DNA of 12,419 bases, from NCBI GenBank assembly GCA_022865555.1, contig JALHTD010000183.1, positions 1 to 12,419 of the forward strand, written 5' to 3'. Shown here one piece after another: positions 1 through 7,384 of the stretch. The position numbers were made by a program, and so were the translations under genes. Every line of letters begins with the position of its first letter. The stretch's first letter is position 1. This DNA comes from Thermoanaerobaculaceae bacterium (GTDB lineage: Bacteria > Acidobacteriota > Thermoanaerobaculia > Thermoanaerobaculales > Thermoanaerobaculaceae). The notes under the pieces are model-generated. The model had not been told where the DNA came from and made no database searches. It saw only the letters and a list, made by a program, of their open reading frames with translations.

Positions 1-2022
1 CCAGACCGCCCCCTCGAGCTGCCCCAACCTGCTGTAGCGAAACCGGTCGTCGGCCCTTCGGCACGGCCCGGTGAGCGGCTCCATCGTCCGCTCGATGACG
101 AAGCCCCGAAAGGCGCGGACCATGCGGTAGCCGACAGAATCCACCGAAGCACGTCCACCCCACGCCTCCACAAACCTCCTGAGCTCGCCCCGACGAGGGT
201 CCGCCGCCACGGCGTCTCGCGTGAGGGTCACCAGCAGCAGGTCGCGCCAGCGCTCCAGGAAGACCGCTCGGTCATCGAGCTGGATCTCCAGCATGTCGCG
301 CTCGCTCACGCCGACCCGAGCCTGGAGGTCGTCCCGAATCTGGCGGGCCCGCGCGCCCAGCTCGTACCCGCCGTCGCCGAGCCTCGCGAGGGCCTCACCG
401 TCCACGGTCCGGGCGTTTGCGGTCCAGAGCAGACCCGAAGGCGGGTTCAGCAGGCGCGGTACCTCGCCGGAGGCAAGCCAGCCATCCCACCTGCGAGAGC
501 CGTCCCGCCAGGACCCCGGGAGGCGCCCGTCGAACCCCACGCGCCTTGGGATGGTGCCCGCCACTGTCCAGCCGATCCGGCCATCGGAAGAGGCGCAGAC
601 GAAGTTCTGCGGCGGGATGCCGCTGGAGTTCGCGGTGTCGAGGGCCTCCTCCAGCGTGCGCGCGCCTTCGAGGCGGAACAGGTTGAAGTTGACGGCGGCA
701 GGCTCGTGAGCCGTCCAGCGCAGGGCGCGCGGACGCCCGAGGTGGTCCTTGTCGACGAGCGGGCCCCAGATGGTCGAGACGACCTCGAGCGACTCGCTTC
801 CGCCACCCTGCAACTTGATCGTCTCCTGCGAGCGCTCGAACCGGTGCCGACCGTCGGGCGCGAAGTAGAAGTCCGGGTCGCCGGGGTCCACCTCCACGAC
901 CACCAGATCGGTCCAGTCGCCGTAGCTGTTCGTGAACCCCCACGCGACCCTCGAGTTGCTGCCGGCGATCACCGCCGGCGTGCCGGGCAGAGTGACGCCG
1001 GTGATGACGACCTGGCGCCCGGGCTGCTCGGCGTCGGGCCAGACCAGGGAGGCCCGGTACCACGTGTTGGGCACCGCGAGGCCCAGATGCATGTCGTTGG
1101 CCAGGATCGCACCGCCGTGCGCGGTGCGCTTTCCCGCCACCGCCCAGTTGTTGCTGCCGGCGGCGCTGCCCTCGGGGGCAATGGCAGGCGTCTCAGGGGG
1201 GAGTGCAGCCTCCGGACCGGAGCGCCGGAGGTCGAGGACCTCGGGCCCTGGGACCGGCGGAGTGACGATGGGCCCGCCGACGAGCGGCGCGTCCCACTCG
1301 GTCCCCCACGGGGCGAGAAAAGCGAAAATCGGCCGGGGCAGGAGGTCGTGTACCAGCCCGAGGGCGGATTCGTAGCGCCCGTTGGAGTCGTTGAGCTCGA
1401 CGAACATCGAGAGCAGCACGAGCACCGTGTCCTCGGCCTGCCAGGGGGAAGGGGTGATCCTCAGCACGACGTACTCGAACGGCTTGTCGTGAAGGGCGGC
1501 CACGCCGGCGTTGACGCCCTCGGCGTAGGCCTGGAGGAGCTCACGGTCGGCGGCCACGGTGTTGGCGAGGACCGTCCGGGCAACGCTTCCGAAGCGGTGG
1601 ACGCGGATCCTGCGGTCCCATCCGAGCGCCGCCTTCCCGACCAACTCGGACAGCTCACCCGCGGTGCTCCTGCGCATCAGGTCCATCTGGAAGAAGCGGT
1701 CCTGGCCGTGGAGGAAGCCAGTTGCACGGGCGACGTCCAGCCGGGAGACGCCTCGGATCGTCGGGACGCCGAGGGCGTCCCGTTCCACGGTGACCGGGGC
1801 CCGCAGGCCAGCGAGCGGCACCTCCCCGTCGAGGAGAGGGAGGCTCGCCTGCACTCTGGCGTGGAACCACGCCCCCACACCGATGCCCGCCATCACGAGA
1901 ACGGCGAGCACCAGGATTGCGGTCCGTCCAAGGCGGATGCTTGCGGAGCGGGTCCGCCGGGAGGGGCCGATCGGCTCCGGGAGCCCTGGCATTCCGGCGA
2001 CCGCGCCGCTCGAGCTCAGCAC
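1..2022 (-). CDS. Penicillin acylase family protein (peptidase S45, Ntn hydrolase), 3'-truncated by window edge
   Basis: Seen: an open frame of 674 codons runs from a GTG at 2022 to the left edge with no stop. The GTG has a good ribosome site (AGGGGGTGA at 2035-2027, 4 nt away). Residues 35-53 form one hydrophobic segment after a basic stretch, so it is probably a signal anchor. Family landmarks appear in order: VERDALGVPTI near residue 77, FLHGQDRFFQMD, TAGELSELVG, AYAEGVNAGV, then GSNNWAVAG with Ser290. NDMHL, GTPAVIAGSN..AWGFTN, DGRIGW and TANAR follow. Known: S45 enzymes self-cleave before this Ser, which becomes the N-terminal nucleophile of the beta chain and hydrolyses N-acyl bonds (penicillins, acyl-homoserine lactones, acyl-amino acids) outside the cytoplasm. 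Inferred: alpha chain plus spacer is about 1-289. Roughly 100-150 C-terminal residues are missing by comparison with usual lengths. The true substrate cannot be read from sequence. It is divergent from the alkD-like gene, 85 bp away. Confidence 0.93.
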   Translation of the reverse strand, partial: MLSSSGAVAGMPGLPEPIGPSRRTRSASIRLGRTAILVLAVLVMAGIGVGAWFHARVQASLPLLDGEVPLAGLRAPVTVERDALGVPTIRGVSRLDVARATGFLHGQDRFFQMDLMRRSTAGELSELVGKAALGWDRRIRVHRFGSVARTVLANTVAADRELLQAYAEGVNAGVAALHDKPFEYVVLRITPSPWQAEDTVLVLLSMFVELNDSNGRYESALGLVHDLLPRPIFAFLAPWGTEWDAPLVGGPIVTPPVPGPEVLDLRRSGPEAALPPETPAIAPEGSAAGSNNWAVAGKRTAHGGAILANDMHLGLAVPNTWYRASLVWPDAEQPGRQVVITGVTLPGTPAVIAGSNSRVAWGFTNSYGDWTDLVVVEVDPGDPDFYFAPDGRHRFERSQETIKLQGGGSESLEVVSTIWGPLVDKDHLGRPRALRWTAHEPAAVNFNLFRLEGARTLEEALDTANSSGIPPQNFVCASSDGRIGWTVAGTIPRRVGFDGRLPGSWRDGSRRWDGWLASGEVPRLLNPPSGLLWTANARTVDGEALARLGDGGYELGARARQIRDDLQARVGVSERDMLEIQLDDRAVFLERWRDLLLVTLTRDAVAADPRRGELRRFVEAWGGRASVDSVGYRMVRAFRGFVIERTMEPLTGPCRRADDRFRYSRLGQLEGAVW

Positions 2023-2095
2023 GTGTTCACCCCCTGTTGCCTCATGGGCATGAAGGGTACCACCGGGGCGCGGGACGGCGCCGCGGCTCGATTGC

Positions 2096-2101
2096 TAGAC
2101 T
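2096..2101 (+). promoter_or_regulatory. Candidate -10 box for a leaderless alkD-like transcript
   Basis: TAGACT matches 4 of 6 bases of the TATAAT consensus and ends 6 nt before the GTG start at 2108. Transcription would therefore begin at or next to the start codon. No Shine-Dalgarno sequence precedes that GTG, which agrees with a leaderless message. No convincing -35 was found at 16-19 bp spacing, so the call rests on position and the missing ribosome site. Confidence 0.4.
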
Positions 2102-2107
2102 TGGCGC

Positions 2108-2899
2108 GTGAAACCCTCGCACTTGGGTCCGCTCGTGGCCAGGATCGAGGCCGAGCTGAGGCTCCGGGGCGAGTCCGGGCGCGCCGAGGGAGCCAAGCGC
2201 TACCTCAAGAGCGAGCTGGTGTTCCTCGGCGCCGACACGAGAGCGGTCCGGGAGACGGCGAAAAGCGCCCTGAAGGGTGCTCCTTCGCTGGACCGCGGTG
2301 GTCTGCTGGCGCTGGTGAACGCCCTCTGGCCGCGGGGCATCTTCGAGCTGCGGGCGGTGGCCGTCGAGGCGCTGAGGGCGCGCTGTGCCCTCCTGACCGC
2401 CAAAGACATCAAGCTGATCGAGCGTCTGCTCCGCGACTCGCGCACCTGGGCGTTCGTGGACTTCCTCGCCATCCAGATCGCCGGCCCCCTCGTGGTGCGC
2501 TTCCAGGAGCTCGGCACGGTACTCGACCGCTGGGCCGCGGATCCCGACTTCTGGGTGCGCCGCGCGGCGATGCTGGCCCTCCTCCTGCCCCTGCGCCGCG
2601 GCACGGGCGACTTCGGGCGCTTCTCGCGGTACGCGGACGGCATGCTCGAGGAGAAGGAGTTCTTCGTTAGGAAGGCGATCGGCTGGGTCCTGCGGGAGGT
2701 CGCGAAGAAGCGGCCCGAGCTCGTGGATGCGTGGTTGGCGCCGCGCACCCAGCGCGCTTCCGGCGTTACCGTGCGGGAGGCGGTGCGGTACCTGCCGCCG
2801 GCGCGACGCGAGGCGCTGTTGACGGCCTACCGGGAGCGCCGGCCGACAACACCGAGCGCCGCCAAGGCAAAACGGTCAAGACTTCGCCAATCGGACTGA
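2108..2899 (+). CDS. DNA alkylation repair protein, AlkD-like HEAT-repeat glycosylase
   Basis: A 263-residue, all-helical protein. Early residues 30-50 (KRYLKS..FLG.DTRAVRETAK) match the typical AlkD N-terminus. Aromatic and charged positions matching those that bind DNA in Bacillus AlkD are present: W114 and D118 (WAFVD), R151/R152 (FWVRRAA) and W193 (AIGWVLR). Known: AlkD removes positively charged N3- and N7-alkylated purines without flipping the base out. The length is slightly over the usual 220-240 because of a basic tail (about residues 243-263). The GTG start at 2108 is chosen because it gives the complete N-terminal motif; it lacks a ribosome site, and a -10-like TAGACT sits 6 nt upstream. 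The amidase gene follows 14 bp after the stop, suggesting co-transcription, although the two functions have no obvious link. Confidence 0.92.
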   Translation: MKPSHLGPLVARIEAELRLRGESGRAEGAKRYLKSELVFLGADTRAVRETAKSALKGAPSLDRGGLLALVNALWPRGIFELRAVAVEALRARCALLTAKDIKLIERLLRDSRTWAFVDFLAIQIAGPLVVRFQELGTVLDRWAADPDFWVRRAAMLALLLPLRRGTGDFGRFSRYADGMLEEKEFFVRKAIGWVLREVAKKRPELVDAWLAPRTQRASGVTVREAVRYLPPARREALLTAYRERRPTTPSAAKAKRSRLRQSD

Positions 2900-2913
2900 A
2901 AGGGGTGGCAAGC

Positions 2914-4575
2914 ATGAGAAGGAAGGACCGACGGGTTCAGGGAGAGGGGATGAGCCGGCGCTACCTGCTCCAGGCCGGAGTGGCCGGAGGCATCGCGATG
3001 GCGGCCGGTTCGGCGCTCGGGGTGGGGGCCGGGGCCGAAGAGCCGGCACGTGCGACGGTGCCGGCGTTCGAGTTCGAGGAGGCGACCGTCGCGGACCTCC
3101 AGGTGGCGATGCGGTCGGGAAAGCAAACGGCGCGCTCGCTGGCCGAGGCGTACCTCGCGCGCATCGAAGCGATCGACCAACGCGGGCCTGCGCTCACCTC
3201 CGTGATCGAGGTCAACCCCGACGCCCTGGCGATCGCGGAGGCGCTCGACGCGGAGCGCAGGGCGAGAGGCGAGCGCGGCCCTCTTCACGGCGTCCCCGTG
3301 CTGATCAAGGACAACATCGCCACGAAGGACGGAATGATGACGACCGCGGGCTCGCTCGCGCTGGTCGGCGCGAAGACACCGCGCGACTCTTTTGTGGCGG
3401 AGCAACTGCGCAGAGCGGGGGCGGTGATCCTCGGCAAGACCAACCTCTCCGAGTGGGCCAACTTTCGGTCCTCGAAATCCACGAGCGGTTGGAGCGGCAG
3501 GGGCGGTCAGTGCAAGAACCCGTACGCGCTCGACCGCAACCCGTGCGGGTCCTCCTCGGGCACGGGCGCGGCGATCGCGGCCAACCTCGCGGCCGTCGGC
3601 GTCGGGACCGAGACCGACGGGTCGATCGTCTGCCCCGCGCACGCCTGCTCCCTCGTCGGGATCAAGCCGACGGTGGGCCTCGTCAGCCGCTCGGGCATCG
3701 TTCCGATCGCGCACAGCCAGGACACCGCGGGCCCGATGGCGCGCACGGTGGCCGACGCCGCGGCCCTGCTGGGCGCGCTGGCGGGGGCAGACCCGCGGGA
3801 CGCCGCGACCAAGGCCGGCGGGGGCAAGGCCGGCGACTACGCGCGCTTCCTCGACCCAAAGGGTCTCGCGGGCGCGCGCATCGGGGTCGCGCGCGAGAAG
3901 CTCTTCGGCTACAGCGCGGATGCGGACGCACTCGTGGACGCGGCGATCAAGGAGATGGCGCGGCTGGGCGCGGTCATCGTGGACCCGGCGGACATCCCCC
4001 ACCTGGGAGAGTACGACGACGCCGAGTTCGAGGTGCTGCTCTACGAGTTCAAGGCGGACCTGAACGCGTACCTCTCCGAGTGGGCGGCCGGCGCGCCGGT
4101 GCGCACGATCGCGGACATCGTCGCTTTCAACGAGACCAGCCGCGAGCGGGAGATGCCCTTCTTCGGACAGGACACCATGGAGAAGGCGCAGAAGAAGGGT
4201 CCGCTGACGGAGAAGGCGTATGTCAAGGCTTTGGAGAAGTGCCGCAAGCTGTCGCGCGAGAAGGGGCTGGACGCGGTCATGGGAAGGCACCGGCTTGACG
4301 CCGTCGTCGCTGCTACCGGGAGCCCACCCTGGCTGACCGACCTGGTCAACGGGGACCATTTCCTCGGGGCCAGCTCGACCCCGGCCGCGGTGTCGGGCTA
4401 CCCGAGCATAACCGTGCCGGCCGGGTACGCCTTCGGTCTCCCGGTGGGGATCACCTACATCGGGCGGGCGTGGGGGGAGGGGAGCCTGATCCGGCTCGCG
4501 TACGCCTTCGAGCAGGCGACCAAGGTGCGCAGGCCGCCCGGGTTCCTGCCGACGGCCGACCTGTCGCGCCGGTGA
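2914..4575 (+). CDS. Tat-exported amidase, amidase-signature family, peptide-amidase-like
   Basis: 553 residues from the ATG at 2914, which has AGGGGTGG 5 nt upstream. A second ATG at 2950 (residue 13), preceded by GGAGAGGGG, could also serve. A Tat signal is visible: SRRYLLQ at residues 14-20, a hydrophobic stretch to about 40, and a plausible AGA|EE cleavage after residue 41. The catalytic triad of the amidase signature family is intact: K132 (PVLIKDN), cis-Ser S213 (CGSSSGTG) and nucleophile S237 (TETDGSIVCPA). The 24-residue spacing of the two serines is the family norm. The segments LGKTNLSEWANFR, NPYALDRNPCGSSSG and KPTVGLVSRSGI resemble bacterial peptide amidases as I remember them more than GatA. 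Those enzymes hydrolyse the C-terminal amide of peptides. No GatB or GatC is nearby, so a role in tRNA amidation is unlikely. It is the second gene of a probable operon with the AlkD-like gene. Exact substrate is inferred. Confidence 0.93.
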   Translation: MRRKDRRVQGEGMSRRYLLQAGVAGGIAMAAGSALGVGAGAEEPARATVPAFEFEEATVADLQVAMRSGKQTARSLAEAYLARIEAIDQRGPALTSVIEVNPDALAIAEALDAERRARGERGPLHGVPVLIKDNIATKDGMMTTAGSLALVGAKTPRDSFVAEQLRRAGAVILGKTNLSEWANFRSSKSTSGWSGRGGQCKNPYALDRNPCGSSSGTGAAIAANLAAVGVGTETDGSIVCPAHACSLVGIKPTVGLVSRSGIVPIAHSQDTAGPMARTVADAAALLGALAGADPRDAATKAGGGKAGDYARFLDPKGLAGARIGVAREKLFGYSADADALVDAAIKEMARLGAVIVDPADIPHLGEYDDAEFEVLLYEFKADLNAYLSEWAAGAPVRTIADIVAFNETSREREMPFFGQDTMEKAQKKGPLTEKAYVKALEKCRKLSREKGLDAVMGRHRLDAVVAATGSPPWLTDLVNGDHFLGASSTPAAVSGYPSITVPAGYAFGLPVGITYIGRAWGEGSLIRLAYAFEQATKVRRPPGFLPTADLSRR

Positions 4576-4577
4576 CA

Positions 4578-4641
4578 CCGGCTGGGGCGCACAGCGGTCG
4601 GCTGCGAGCCTGCATGGGCGCGCACCGGGCAGCCGAGCCGG
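4578..4641. terminator. Weak candidate bidirectional terminator in a convergent gap
   Basis: The 96-bp gap between the converging amidase and TPR genes holds nested inverted repeats. CGGCTGC (4599-4605) pairs with GCAGCCG (4629-4635), and CCGGCT (4578-4583) pairs with AGCCGG (4636-4641). The inner loop is 23 nt and there is a 15-nt bulge on one side, with no T tract. It may only be chance in GC-rich DNA. Confidence 0.25.
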
Positions 4642-4671
4642 CCCCGTCCGCAGGACCGGTTCGATAGGGGC

Positions 4672-6144
4672 TTACGAGCCCTTCAGCATGGCGAGTGCCT
4701 TTCCTCTGACGAAGGCGTAGTTCAGGGCAAAGGCGTTGTAGTTGGCCGCGCGGTCCAGCGTCCTCCTCGCAGCCTCCTGGTTCCCGGCGCCGGCGAACGC
4801 CCTCGAGAGGTTGAACAGAACCCGCGGATCGAGGTCGTTGGCCTGCTGTAGCTCACGAACTGCCGTCGGGAAGTCGCCTTTCTCGAGGGCGATCAACCCC
4901 AGCAGCTCGTGAGACTGGCGGACCTCGAACGGGATCTTGCGCGCCTCCACCTGTGCGCGGTACTGCTCGGCCTTGGCAGCGGCACCGGCGAGATCCTTTC
5001 GCTGGAGGGCGATCCGCGCCTTGTCGAAGAGGCCGTTTCGGCGCGCCGCCTCCTTGACGTCGGCGGTGACAATTGCGCTCTGTGCCATCTCGACCGCCTC
5101 GGTGAACTTCGCTTCGGCCTCGTCGGTGCGGCCCGCTTCGAGCAGGATCTCGGCAATCAGCCCGAGGTCCCCGGCCATGGCGAACCTGTCCTCCCCTTTC
5201 CGTGCGATGTCGTACTGGCGCCCAACCTCCTCGAGTGCCTTCGCGGTGTTCCCCTCGTGGAGGTAGGAGATCGCGGCCCACACGTGCGCGGTCCGCTTCT
5301 CGCCGTCGTTGCGGGCGATGAAACCGAGCTTCGTGAAGCTGTTGCGCGCCTGGATGGGCTCCCCGAGGAAGATGTAGTCGTTGCCTATGCCTATGTACGA
5401 GTTGGCAAAGTTTGGGTTGAGGGAGAGCGCCTTCTCGTACTGGACGATCGACTCCCGGAACCTTCCCATCTTCATGAGGAGCTCGGCGTACGAGTCGTAC
5501 GGGTTGGGCTCGTCGGGGATAAGCTCGATGTACGTGGTAAAGGCCTTCTCGGCCCCGGCGTAGTCCTCCATGAAGCGGAGGGCGTAGCCGAGCTGGTTGT
5601 AGGGCTGCGAGAACTTGGGGTTGATCTCCGTGGCCCGGCGGAACAGGGCGGCCGCCTGGGGCCACTCCTGGCGGCCCTGGTAGAAGAGGCCAAGCAGGTT
5701 GTGGGCCCGCTCGTCGTCCGGGTACGCTTGAACGAGCGCGGTGAGGTTCTGCAGTTGTTCCTCCGGCCGGCCATTCACCCCCGCCTCGAGCGCCCGGATC
5801 ATGTACCGCTCACCCTCGCTCGCCTGCCCCGCGCACGCTGTGGCGCGTCGCAGTGCGTCGAAGAAATCGGTGGCCGTGGGGGCGGTGTTCGCGAGGCCGA
5901 CGTAGGCGCGGGCGAAGCTCGGGTCCAGGTTCGCTGCCGCGGCGAAGTGCGCGCGGGCGTCCGTTGCCCGGAGCTTCTCCTGCAAGTCACGCCCCTTGAG
6001 GTACTCCTTGAGCGCCTTCCTGGATGCGGTCGTGATAGGCACCTTCTTCTGGGCGTCCGTCGTCCCGCTGTTCGAGCATCCAAGAAGCGCCGAACCGGCG
6101 ACACCGAGGGCCAGGATCACAACAGTCGCGCGTGGGATGTGCAT
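4672..6144 (-). CDS. TPR-repeat lipoprotein
   Basis: 490 residues from the ATG at 6144, which has GGGAG 7 nt upstream. This start gives a clean lipoprotein signal: a short basic N-terminus, hydrophobic residues 7-21 and lipobox LLGC with Cys23. The open frame extends 26 codons further upstream but that part reads like leader sequence. The mature protein is mostly tetratricopeptide repeats: about 44-80, 144-177, 178-212, 213-246 and 247-275, each with canonical G-Y/F-A and N-P positions (EINPKF, LSLNPNF). A helical middle follows, with further repeats near 324-356 and 410-465. A motif ASEGERYMIRALEAG (108-122) recurs, as I recall, in TPR proteins and TPR-fused kinases of Acidobacteriota-like bacteria. 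No kinase or enzyme domain is present. Inferred role: a membrane-tethered scaffold for protein-protein contacts; partner unknown. It is preceded by the hairpin-rich gap, so it is probably transcribed apart from the dehydrogenase gene. Confidence 0.9.
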   Translation of the reverse strand: MHIPRATVVILALGVAGSALLGCSNSGTTDAQKKVPITTASRKALKEYLKGRDLQEKLRATDARAHFAAAANLDPSFARAYVGLANTAPTATDFFDALRRATACAGQASEGERYMIRALEAGVNGRPEEQLQNLTALVQAYPDDERAHNLLGLFYQGRQEWPQAAALFRRATEINPKFSQPYNQLGYALRFMEDYAGAEKAFTTYIELIPDEPNPYDSYAELLMKMGRFRESIVQYEKALSLNPNFANSYIGIGNDYIFLGEPIQARNSFTKLGFIARNDGEKRTAHVWAAISYLHEGNTAKALEEVGRQYDIARKGEDRFAMAGDLGLIAEILLEAGRTDEAEAKFTEAVEMAQSAIVTADVKEAARRNGLFDKARIALQRKDLAGAAAKAEQYRAQVEARKIPFEVRQSHELLGLIALEKGDFPTAVRELQQANDLDPRVLFNLSRAFAGAGNQEAARRTLDRAANYNAFALNYAFVRGKALAMLKGS

Positions 6145-6162
6145 CGCATGGCTCCCTTCCGG

Positions 6163-6182
6163 GCCTGCCCGGGCGGGCAGGC
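6163..6182. repeat. Perfect hairpin in the leader of the TPR lipoprotein gene
   Basis: GCCTGCCC and GGGCAGGC form an 8-bp perfect stem around the 4-nt loop GGGC. It lies 3 nt upstream of the GGAAGGGAG ribosome-site region of the TPR gene (minus strand). It could be an mRNA leader structure, an attenuator or a DNA-binding palindrome. There is no T tract in either direction. Confidence 0.55.
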
Positions 6183-6238
6183 TCGCATCACACCGACAGC
6201 CGTCCCCTCTGGATACGCCCAAGGGCGCCCGAGGTTTT

Positions 6239-6253
6239 GCGGGGAGGCCCCGC
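6239..6253. repeat. Short GC hairpin between dehydrogenase and TPR genes
   Basis: GCGGGG (6239-6244) and CCCCGC (6248-6253) pair perfectly around AGG. Read on the minus strand the hairpin is followed by AAAA rather than a T tract, so it is not a classical terminator. It is one of four hairpins in this 241-bp gap. Confidence 0.4.
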
Positions 6254-6318
6254 CCGAGTGCTTCGGCGAGGGAGCTCGGCTGCGGCTCGGAGGACCCTCG
6301 TACCTGGAATCCGACGGG

Positions 6319-6352
6319 ATCCTTCGTCCCGCCCCGTGGCGGGACTCAGGAT
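6319..6352. repeat. REP-like palindromic element
   Basis: The element reads ATCCT, TC, GTCCCGCC, loop CCGT, GGCGGGAC, TC, AGGAT. That is a 5-bp outer stem, a symmetric 2x2 internal loop, and an 8-bp inner stem with a 4-nt loop. The ends (ATCCTTCG... and ...CTCAGGATGAC) resemble small dispersed palindromes I have seen in intergenic DNA of diverse bacterial genomes, which is why it is called REP-like. Its right end overlaps the next hairpin by two bases. A single window cannot show whether it is multicopy. Confidence 0.5.
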
Positions 6353-6389
6353 GACCAAGGCACGGCCCCGCAGGCCGCGCCTTGGTCAT
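6351..6389 (-). terminator. Strong hairpin at the dehydrogenase stop codon, probable terminator
   Basis: ATGACCAAGGC (6351-6361) pairs perfectly with GCCTTGGTCAT (6379-6389). After one A/C mismatch, CGGCC pairs with GGCCG, closing a 5-nt loop: 16 base pairs in 39 nt. The TGA stop of the dehydrogenase (6388-6386) lies inside the first arm, so the hairpin forms exactly at the 3' end of that gene. No T tract follows, as is common in GC-rich genomes. It may also protect the 3' end of the message. Confidence 0.65.
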
Positions 6390-7354
6390 TTCGCGAGGAC
6401 CATGCGGTAGCGGGCCTGGTTCCGGCGGGTTCTGTCGAGGGCCTGGTTGGCCTCCCGCATGGGCGCCAGCTCGATCATGGCGGCGATGCCCCTCTCGGCC
6501 GCCAGGGCCAGCATCTCCCTGATCCCCGCCGGGCTCCCGATGGCGCTCCCGGCAACCGAGCGGCTGCCGGTGATGAGCGGCATCGACGGCACCACGAGCG
6601 GCAGGGGCGCAGCGCCGAGCTGGCAGAACACGCCCCTGGGGCGCAGCGCGCCCAGGTACGCTTCCATGTCGGGGGCGGCGTGCGCCGTGTTCAGGACGAG
6701 GTCGAAGGAGCCCTTTTCAGGTCCGCCGGTGAAGAAGTGATCGGCCCCGAACCGGCGTGCATCCGCCTCCTTGCCGGCTACGCGGGAGAACGCCGTCACC
6801 TCGCACCCGAGGGCCTTGGCGAACTGGAGCGCCAGGTGGCCCAGACCGCCGATGCCGATCACGCCCACCCTTGAACCCTTTGCCGCGTACGTCCGCAGCG
6901 GCGTGTACACGGTGATGCCTCCGCACAGTAGAGGCGCCGCCGTCTCGCTGGGCATCCCGTCTGGGATCCTGAACGCGAAGCGCTCGTTCACGCGGATCCG
7001 ATCCGCGAAGCCGCCGAAGTTCCCCTGGCAGGTCGCCTCATGCTTGGCGCACAGGACCTCCTCGCCGGCGCGGCAGTACTCGCATTCCCCGCAGCTGTTG
7101 CGTTGCCAGCCCACGCCGACCCGCTCGCCCGGCGCGAACGCCCCGCCGGTCACGACGGTGCCGACGATCTCGTGGCCGGGGACCAGCGGGAACCAGTCGC
7201 CCCACTCGCCGTCCACGAGGTGGACGTCGCTGTGGCAGATCCCGCAGTGGCTGATCGCGATCTCGACCTCATCGTCGGCCAGGGGCTTCGGCTCGTACCT
7301 GAAGGGCTCGAGCTGCGCCTTCGCCTTCTTCGCCGCGTATGCGTTGAACGTCAT
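6386..7354 (-). CDS. Zinc-dependent NAD(P) alcohol/aldehyde dehydrogenase, YahK/CAD type
   Basis: 322 residues from the ATG at 7354. Catalytic zinc ligands are visible: C40 (CGICHSDVH), H61-E62 (PGHE) and C144 (PLLCGG). The structural zinc set is complete: C88, C91, C94 and C102. The Rossmann motif GIGGLGH spans 167-173. Ser-Arg near 187-188, following the second strand (VTAFSR), hints at NADP(H) preference. Known: this branch of medium-chain dehydrogenases interconverts aldehydes and primary alcohols in the cytoplasm and often acts as a broad aldehyde reductase. At 322 residues it is shorter than the usual 345-350. Much of the shortfall is the loop after C102, reduced to about 12 residues before GGFAD. 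Upstream are a plausible promoter (7412-7385) and a palindrome covering the ribosome site. The gene faces away from the BsuPI-domain gene, 252 bp apart. Confidence 0.93.
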   Translation of the reverse strand: MTFNAYAAKKAKAQLEPFRYEPKPLADDEVEIAISHCGICHSDVHLVDGEWGDWFPLVPGHEIVGTVVTGGAFAPGERVGVGWQRNSCGECEYCRAGEEVLCAKHEATCQGNFGGFADRIRVNERFAFRIPDGMPSETAAPLLCGGITVYTPLRTYAAKGSRVGVIGIGGLGHLALQFAKALGCEVTAFSRVAGKEADARRFGADHFFTGGPEKGSFDLVLNTAHAAPDMEAYLGALRPRGVFCQLGAAPLPLVVPSMPLITGSRSVAGSAIGSPAGIREMLALAAERGIAAMIELAPMREANQALDRTRRNQARYRMVLAK

Positions 7355-7357
7355 CGA

Positions 7358-7371
7358 GCACCCCCGGGTGC
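7358..7371. promoter_or_regulatory. Palindrome over the dehydrogenase ribosome-binding site
   Basis: GCACCC and GGGTGC are separated by CC. In the minus-strand mRNA the GGGGGTG that would serve as ribosome site, 4 nt before the ATG at 7354, falls in the 3' arm. With the 5' arm it can fold as GCACC, loop CGGG, GGTGC. It could act as a repressor site near the predicted transcription start or as a translation-masking hairpin. Confidence 0.35.
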
Positions 7372-7384
7372 GGTCGGTCCTCTC

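Noticed and set aside
706..2670. 654-codon plus-strand frame over the penicillin acylase and part of the AlkD-like gene
   Set aside because: It crosses two real genes and the divergent promoter region, and the translation is Arg/Gly/Pro-rich without domains. The minus strand from 2022 encodes a clear S45 acylase.
2914..4575. GatA subunit of the tRNA amidotransferase
   Set aside because: A Tat signal, no gatB or gatC beside it, and the TETDGSIVCPA nucleophile segment with peptide-amidase-like flanks point to an exported amidase instead.
2827..4578. 583-codon minus-strand frame opposite the amidase gene
   Set aside because: Low-complexity R/G/A/V-rich translation, no ribosome site, and full overlap with an enzyme whose triad is intact. 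It is an antisense shadow.
4909..6354. 481-codon plus-strand frame opposite the TPR lipoprotein gene
   Set aside because: Antisense shadow. The minus-strand frame has a lipobox and regular TPR repeats, while this one has no motif.
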